Shown piece by piece: positions 60,952 to 64,000 of a stretch of 64,000 bases of DNA. Source of the DNA: Tabrizicola_A sp044377735. Lineage in GTDB: Bacteria; Pseudomonadota; Alphaproteobacteria; Rhodobacterales; Rhodobacteraceae. The stretch is from NCBI GenBank assembly GCA_044377735.1, contig JBILYK010000007.1:1-64000 (forward strand), given 5' to 3'. The notes below the pieces were generated by a model, which had not been told where the DNA came from, searched no databases, and saw only the letters and a list, made by a program, of their open reading frames with translations. The stretch's first letter is position 1. Each line of letters begins with the position of its first letter. The position numbers and the translations under genes were made by a program.

Positions 60952-61608
60952 ATGCTTGGGTTTCGTTGGATCGTCGTTCTGTCTCTCCTGTCTTGCTTGA
61001 GCGTGCCGACAGCAAGTGCCGAGGCAGACCCAGTCGTCTACGGCGCAAAGACCAAGGTGGCGAGATTGCTTGAGCACAAGCTTGGTCGCGATCAGACGCG
61101 AAGCTGGCAGCAGTTCAAAAGAGCCTGCTGCTACTTCGGTGCCTATACGATCAATACAGAAGCTGACCATGGCGGCTTCGCACAAGGTTTCAACAGCCTG
61201 AAGACGGCAATTGATGCGGCTGAGGTCATTTGCCGTGAAGTTAGCAAGGCTGAGGGGGGCAATCCAAAGGCCTGCAAGCTTTACGCCTATTCGTTCCCTG
61301 CCGAGATTTCTGCCACTGATCGCTTGGCCAGCGGCCTCGGTATTCCCGCGCGGAATGGTTTTCTGAAAACATATCAGAAAGAACAGACCAAGACCGGATA
61401 CGGCGCTTTTGCCATTGGTCCGGCACGCGGATGGGGGGCCTCTTGGAATTGGCCATCCAAAGCTGATGCCAAGGCAGCTGCGATTGCGCAATGCCAAGCA
61501 GACATTGCCATAACGGTTGCTGATATCGGTCCGCCTGCCCCAGAATGGGTAAAGGCCAAAGGCCTTGATCAGTGCCGGATAGTGCATGAAACCACCCCTG
61601 CGCCTTAA
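60952..61608 (+). CDS. Secreted DUF4189-like protein
   Basis: 218 aa. Signal peptide (WIVVLSLLSCLSVPTASAEA). The C-terminal domain (TGYGAFAIGPARGWGASWNWPSKADAKAAAIAQCQADIA) is DUF4189-like. The middle has a further region with the internal Cys pattern ACCYFGAY and EVICREVS. AGGAG lies 8 bases before ATG 60952. Divergent from the DUF2975-like gene with TTACTTGAT repeated at 60879 and 60919. Confidence 0.7.
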   Translation: MLGFRWIVVLSLLSCLSVPTASAEADPVVYGAKTKVARLLEHKLGRDQTRSWQQFKRACCYFGAYTINTEADHGGFAQGFNSLKTAIDAAEVICREVSKAEGGNPKACKLYAYSFPAEISATDRLASGLGIPARNGFLKTYQKEQTKTGYGAFAIGPARGWGASWNWPSKADAKAAAIAQCQADIAITVADIGPPAPEWVKAKGLDQCRIVHETTPAP

Positions 61609-61654
61609 GCCAAATGGTCAGTAAGTGAGGGGCGGTGGCAGATCAGGCGTCTGA

Positions 61655-62164
61655 CTAATCGGCGATTGCCGGGCGCAGTGCCCCTTCGTCGCGCATCAGG
61701 TCCTCGATAAACAGGGACAAAAGCTGTGAGCGTCCACTGACGCCGGCTTTGCGGTAGATCGCGTTGGTCTGAGCCTTGACCGTGCCTTCCGATGTGGCGC
61801 GCAGGACGGCGATTTCGGCAGTGGCCAGCCCTTTGATTGCGAAGAGGGCCACGTCCTTTTCTGCTGGGGTCAGGCCCCATTCGCCAAAACGTTCATCCAC
61901 GAGATTCATGAAGGCGCCCGAGGCGCGGTGGAGCCGCTCTTGGCAAAGATTGCGTTCGCGCAGCGTGCGGCGCAGCACCCAGATGCCGAAACCAACCCCA
62001 AGCGTGAGGCCGGTGGCGGCCGAAAGCTCAAGATACTCGCGCATTTCCCAGCTCAGCGGGGCTGACCAAAGCCCAACATAGGAGGAGGCGATATCAGCCA
62101 CGAGAAACACTGCCGACAAAACTTGGACCAACAGGACGGCGGCAAGGACCGCTTGTTTGCGCAT
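61655..62164 (-). CDS. Membrane-anchored LuxR-type HTH regulator, copy B
   Basis: 169 aa. Two N-terminal membrane helices (AAVLLVQVLSAVFLVADIA; ATGLTLGVGFGIWVLRR), a linker helix and a C-terminal LuxR/GerE helix-turn-helix: WGLTPAEKDVALFAIKGLATAEIAVLRATSEGTVKAQTNAIYRKAGVSGRSQLLSLFIEDLM. Paralogous throughout to the copy A gene at 62460. It probably responds at the membrane and acts on DNA directly. Confidence 0.88.
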   Translation of the reverse strand: MRKQAVLAAVLLVQVLSAVFLVADIASSYVGLWSAPLSWEMREYLELSAATGLTLGVGFGIWVLRRTLRERNLCQERLHRASGAFMNLVDERFGEWGLTPAEKDVALFAIKGLATAEIAVLRATSEGTVKAQTNAIYRKAGVSGRSQLLSLFIEDLMRDEGALRPAIAD

Positions 62165-62191
62165 CAGCCAGGCAACCGGGCCAGGACAGAG

Positions 62192-62431
62192 TCAATCATC
62201 GCCGCCCCCATCACCGTCTCCGCCCCCGTCTCCATTGCCGCCGCCGTCCCCGCCGCTATCGCTATCGCTGTCATCGTCTTGATCATCGGTGTCGCTGCCG
62301 ACGATGGAGGGGCCACTGCTGCCTTGGGCCGATGACCACAGGTCGCGCAGGATCTCTCCTGTGCGGGGGGGAATGATGATCTCACGGGTGCCGCTCTTGG
62401 ACTTTGCGATGATCCGTGTGCGGCCGAGCAT
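62192..62431 (-). CDS. Truncated paralogue of the 63010 secreted protein, Asp/Gly-rich tail
   Basis: 79 aa: LGRTRIIAKSKSGTREIIIPPRTGEILRDLW matches the LGRQRVIAEKDGARRELVFNPGTGEILRDYV segment of the copy A protein. The signal peptide and first 65 residues are missing. The tail is a run of Ser/Asp then Gly/Asp (DSDSGGDGGGNGDGGG). It may be a decaying or reduced duplicate. Confidence 0.6.
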   Translation of the reverse strand: MLGRTRIIAKSKSGTREIIIPPRTGEILRDLWSSAQGSSGPSIVGSDTDDQDDDSDSDSGGDGGGNGDGGGDGDGGGDD

Positions 62432-62459
62432 GGTCGAGCTGACGGAAAGGTGCTGTGCG

Positions 62460-62975
62460 TTACGCCGCTGATTCGATATCGGCAGGATTGCTGCGGTCAG
62501 CGCCCATCAGGTCTTCGATGAACAGGGATAAAAGCTGCGGGCGGCCGGTGACATTGGCCTTGCGGTAGATCGCGGCGGTCTGCGCCTTGATCGTGCCCTC
62601 CGATGTTTCCCGCAGCCGGGCCATTTCTTGCACCGACAGCCCCTTGATCGCAAAGAGCGCGACATCGCGTTCGGCTGCCGTCAGCCCCCATTGGTCGAAC
62701 CGGGCATTCAAAAGGTCGACAAATGCGGCTGACGCGCGATCAAGCCGGGCCTCGGCGCGGTTCAGATCGCGCACCGCCCGCAAGACGAGAATGGTGCCAA
62801 GGATGAGGCCCAGAAAAAGGCCAAGGCCCGCGCCGATCTCGAGAAGCTCGCGTTTGCTCCACGACAGGGGGGCTGGGTAAATGCCAAGGGCCGACAGGAG
62901 AATGTCCAGCACGAAAACCAAAGCACAGAGCGCTTGCATGAGGAGTAAAAGCCCGAATGCAGCAAGTCTGGTCAC
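62460..62975 (-). CDS. Membrane-anchored LuxR-type HTH regulator, copy A
   Basis: 171 aa from a GTG start at 62975. Two membrane helices (LAAFGLLLLMQALCALVFVLDILLSAL; GLGLFLGLILGTILVLRAV) and the same LuxR/GerE domain as copy B: WGLTAAERDVALFAIKGLSVQEMARLRETSEGTIKAQTAAIYRKANVTGRPQLLSLF. GTG is preferred because longer readings run into the overlapping secreted-protein gene. Confidence 0.85.
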   Translation of the reverse strand: MTRLAAFGLLLLMQALCALVFVLDILLSALGIYPAPLSWSKRELLEIGAGLGLFLGLILGTILVLRAVRDLNRAEARLDRASAAFVDLLNARFDQWGLTAAERDVALFAIKGLSVQEMARLRETSEGTIKAQTAAIYRKANVTGRPQLLSLFIEDLMGADRSNPADIESAA

Positions 62976-63009
62976 GCGGCGAAACTCTCTGCAGGATGCG
63001 CAGCACAGA

Positions 63010-63480
63010 TCATTCGACAGAACCCTCGACCGGTGCGCCGAACGGTGCGCCAAAATCGCCAGACCGGTTCGTGCTCAACGATTCGCTCACACTCAGGCCC
63101 GGGGCGCTGTTGCGCGTGGCGGCGACGCCAGTGTTGTGGTCCAAGCTAACGCCTGAGGCGTCGCGCGATAGGCGGATTGCATCCGCGGGCACAATCTTGA
63201 CCACATAATCGCGCAGGATTTCACCCGTTCCGGGGTTGAATACCAACTCCCGTCTTGCGCCATCCTTTTCGGCAATTACGCGCTGACGACCCAGCCAAGT
63301 CCGTTGATTCTCGACAATCCGGTAGCCGTGATCGCGCAAGGTGATGATGACCTCATCAGTCGGGGTTTCCGCCGTGTTTGTCTGAGATGGGCTGCCCTGT
63401 GCGAACGCAGCGGTCGGCCCGCCTAACGCCAGGGAAAGTGCAAGCACCAAAGAAGCCGTCCGAATCTCGATGCGTATCAT
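63010..63480 (-). CDS. Secreted protein of the duplicated module, copy A
   Basis: 156 aa with a signal peptide (IRIEIRTASLVLALSLALGGPTAAFAQ). PepSY-like small repeat DEVIITLRDHGYRIVENQRTWLGRQRVIAEKDGARRELVFNPGTGEILRDY. The C-terminal part is Ser/Gly/Ala-rich and low in complexity. First gene of the module; the LuxR-type gene follows 34 bp later. Confidence 0.75.
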   Translation of the reverse strand: MIRIEIRTASLVLALSLALGGPTAAFAQGSPSQTNTAETPTDEVIITLRDHGYRIVENQRTWLGRQRVIAEKDGARRELVFNPGTGEILRDYVVKIVPADAIRLSRDASGVSLDHNTGVAATRNSAPGLSVSESLSTNRSGDFGAPFGAPVEGSVE

Positions 63481-63559
63481 ATGAGGTCTCCGGCCCGCCG
63501 GGTGTAGATTGATTGAGGTAGAGATTGGTCGGGCGGCCAACGAGGTTAAGATAAAAGTT

Positions 63560-63587
63560 CCCCCGGCCCGGTTGACAGCGGGCCGGG
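63560..63587 (-). terminator. Hairpin CCCCGGCCCG/CGGGCCGGGG after the repeat protein gene
   Basis: Perfect 10-bp stem with an 8-base loop. It lies 8 bp past the minus-strand stop at 63596 and is followed on that strand by GGAACTTTTATC. Separates the repeat-protein gene from the secreted-protein module. Confidence 0.7.
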
Positions 63588-63595
63588 GACTTTGA

Positions 63596-64000
63596 TCACT
63601 TCACGATCGTCCGCTGATAGGTGCCCAGATCGCCGCTGCTGCCTGCGCTTGGATCCTTGTCGCCATCCGCAGAACGGCTGACATCGCCGCCTTCTGCGGC
63701 CATACCATCAAACTCGAAAGTATTCTGCGCAGCTTCTGGCATCGAATCGACATTCAATCCACGCTCGACTTGTTCGCCCTGTGGAGTTTCCGCGCCACCG
63801 CTTTCCGCGATAGCACCATCAAACTCTACGCCTTCTGGATACGGTCCTGGCATCGGATCGATGTGCCATTCGGGTTCGACTTTTTCCGCTGTAAGTTCGA
63901 AGCTTTCCGGAATAGCACCATCAAATTCTACGCCTTCTGGCGAAGGTTCCGGCATCGGATCGATGTGCCATTCGGGTTGGACTTTTTCCGCTGTAAGTTC
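63596..64000 (-). CDS. Protein with 34-residue tandem repeats (5' end outside window)
   Basis: 135 visible residues of a longer protein. Near-identical units of 34 aa (102 bp) recur: ELTAEKVQPEWHIDPMPEP then SPEGVEFDGAIPESF, and the next with EPEWHIDPMPGPYPEGVEFDGAIAES. A degenerate unit follows (VERGLNVDSMPEAAQNTFEFDGM). Acidic, Pro/Glu-rich, no Cys. Ends GSSGDLGTYQRTIVK. No family recognised; the start is beyond the window. Confidence 0.75.
   Translation of the reverse strand, partial: ELTAEKVQPEWHIDPMPEPSPEGVEFDGAIPESFELTAEKVEPEWHIDPMPGPYPEGVEFDGAIAESGGAETPQGEQVERGLNVDSMPEAAQNTFEFDGMAAEGGDVSRSADGDKDPSAGSSGDLGTYQRTIVK

Noticed and set aside
1..64000. tRNA, rRNA, CRISPR array, transposase, integrase
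   Set aside because: Read for conserved tRNA T-loop/anticodon patterns, regular spacers and transposase motifs; none was found. A short or divergent tRNA could still be missed by eye.

Overview
This window comes from a high-GC alphaproteobacterial chromosome, most likely Rhodobacteraceae (Rhodobacter/Tabrizicola/Gemmobacter-like). The basis is codon use, the DUF1523/DUF6638 genes, the panB-panC overlap, an fdsGBA-fdhD-fdsD formate dehydrogenase operon, a TIGR02302 giant membrane protein after lysA, and a DUF2339 protein. No species can be named from sequence alone. No rRNA, tRNA, CRISPR array, transposase or prophage structural gene was seen.

Layout. 1-8.9 kb is housekeeping: a TlpA-type thioredoxin (cut by the window edge) divergent from argH, then a small LptM-like lipoprotein, lysA, a TIGR02302 membrane protein and pheT. 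At 9.0-9.5 kb lies a decayed GMC oxidoreductase. 9.6-16.9 kb is a minus-strand operon of poorly known genes: coiled-coil protein, unknown 373-aa protein, AAA ATPase, DUF6638 protein, small membrane protein and DUF1523 protein. A DUF559 nuclease-like gene bounded by 41-bp perfect inverted repeats sits inside it. 17-23.9 kb holds panB-panC, a cupin, an L,D-transpeptidase, an orphan creatinase, and a copper pair (PCu(A)C fused to a second domain, plus a DUF2946 protein).

24-36 kb is a molybdenum/formate region: a short ModE-like regulator with modABC, a YghU-type GST, a zinc-ribbon protein, and the NAD-dependent molybdenum formate dehydrogenase operon behind a LysR gene. ModABC would supply the molybdate that FdsA needs. 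35.6-44.2 kb carries an S49 peptidase, an SDR, uvrC, ppk2, a GST, a Phd/Doc toxin-antitoxin pair and parE. 44.2-45.1 kb is a lower-GC two-gene cassette (DUF2188 plus a TIR/deoxyribosyltransferase-like protein) that looks acquired.

45.4-60 kb returns to core genes: DUF1007 with a NicO metal exporter, a MATE transporter, aspartate aminotransferase, sdhE, an LdtR-like MarR regulator, an acyl-CoA ligase, an EamA transporter, thymidine kinase, a DEAD-box helicase, DUF2339 and DUF2237. 60.1-64 kb is accessory: an XRE/membrane-protein pair, a DUF4189-like secreted protein, a duplicated module (secreted protein plus membrane-anchored LuxR-type regulator), and a protein with 34-residue repeats that runs off the end.

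The best candidates for something undescribed are the coiled-coil/AAA operon at 9.6-16.9 kb, the inverted-repeat-bounded DUF559 cassette within it, the DUF2188/TIR-like pair beside parE, and the duplicated membrane-LuxR module at 61.6-63.5 kb.
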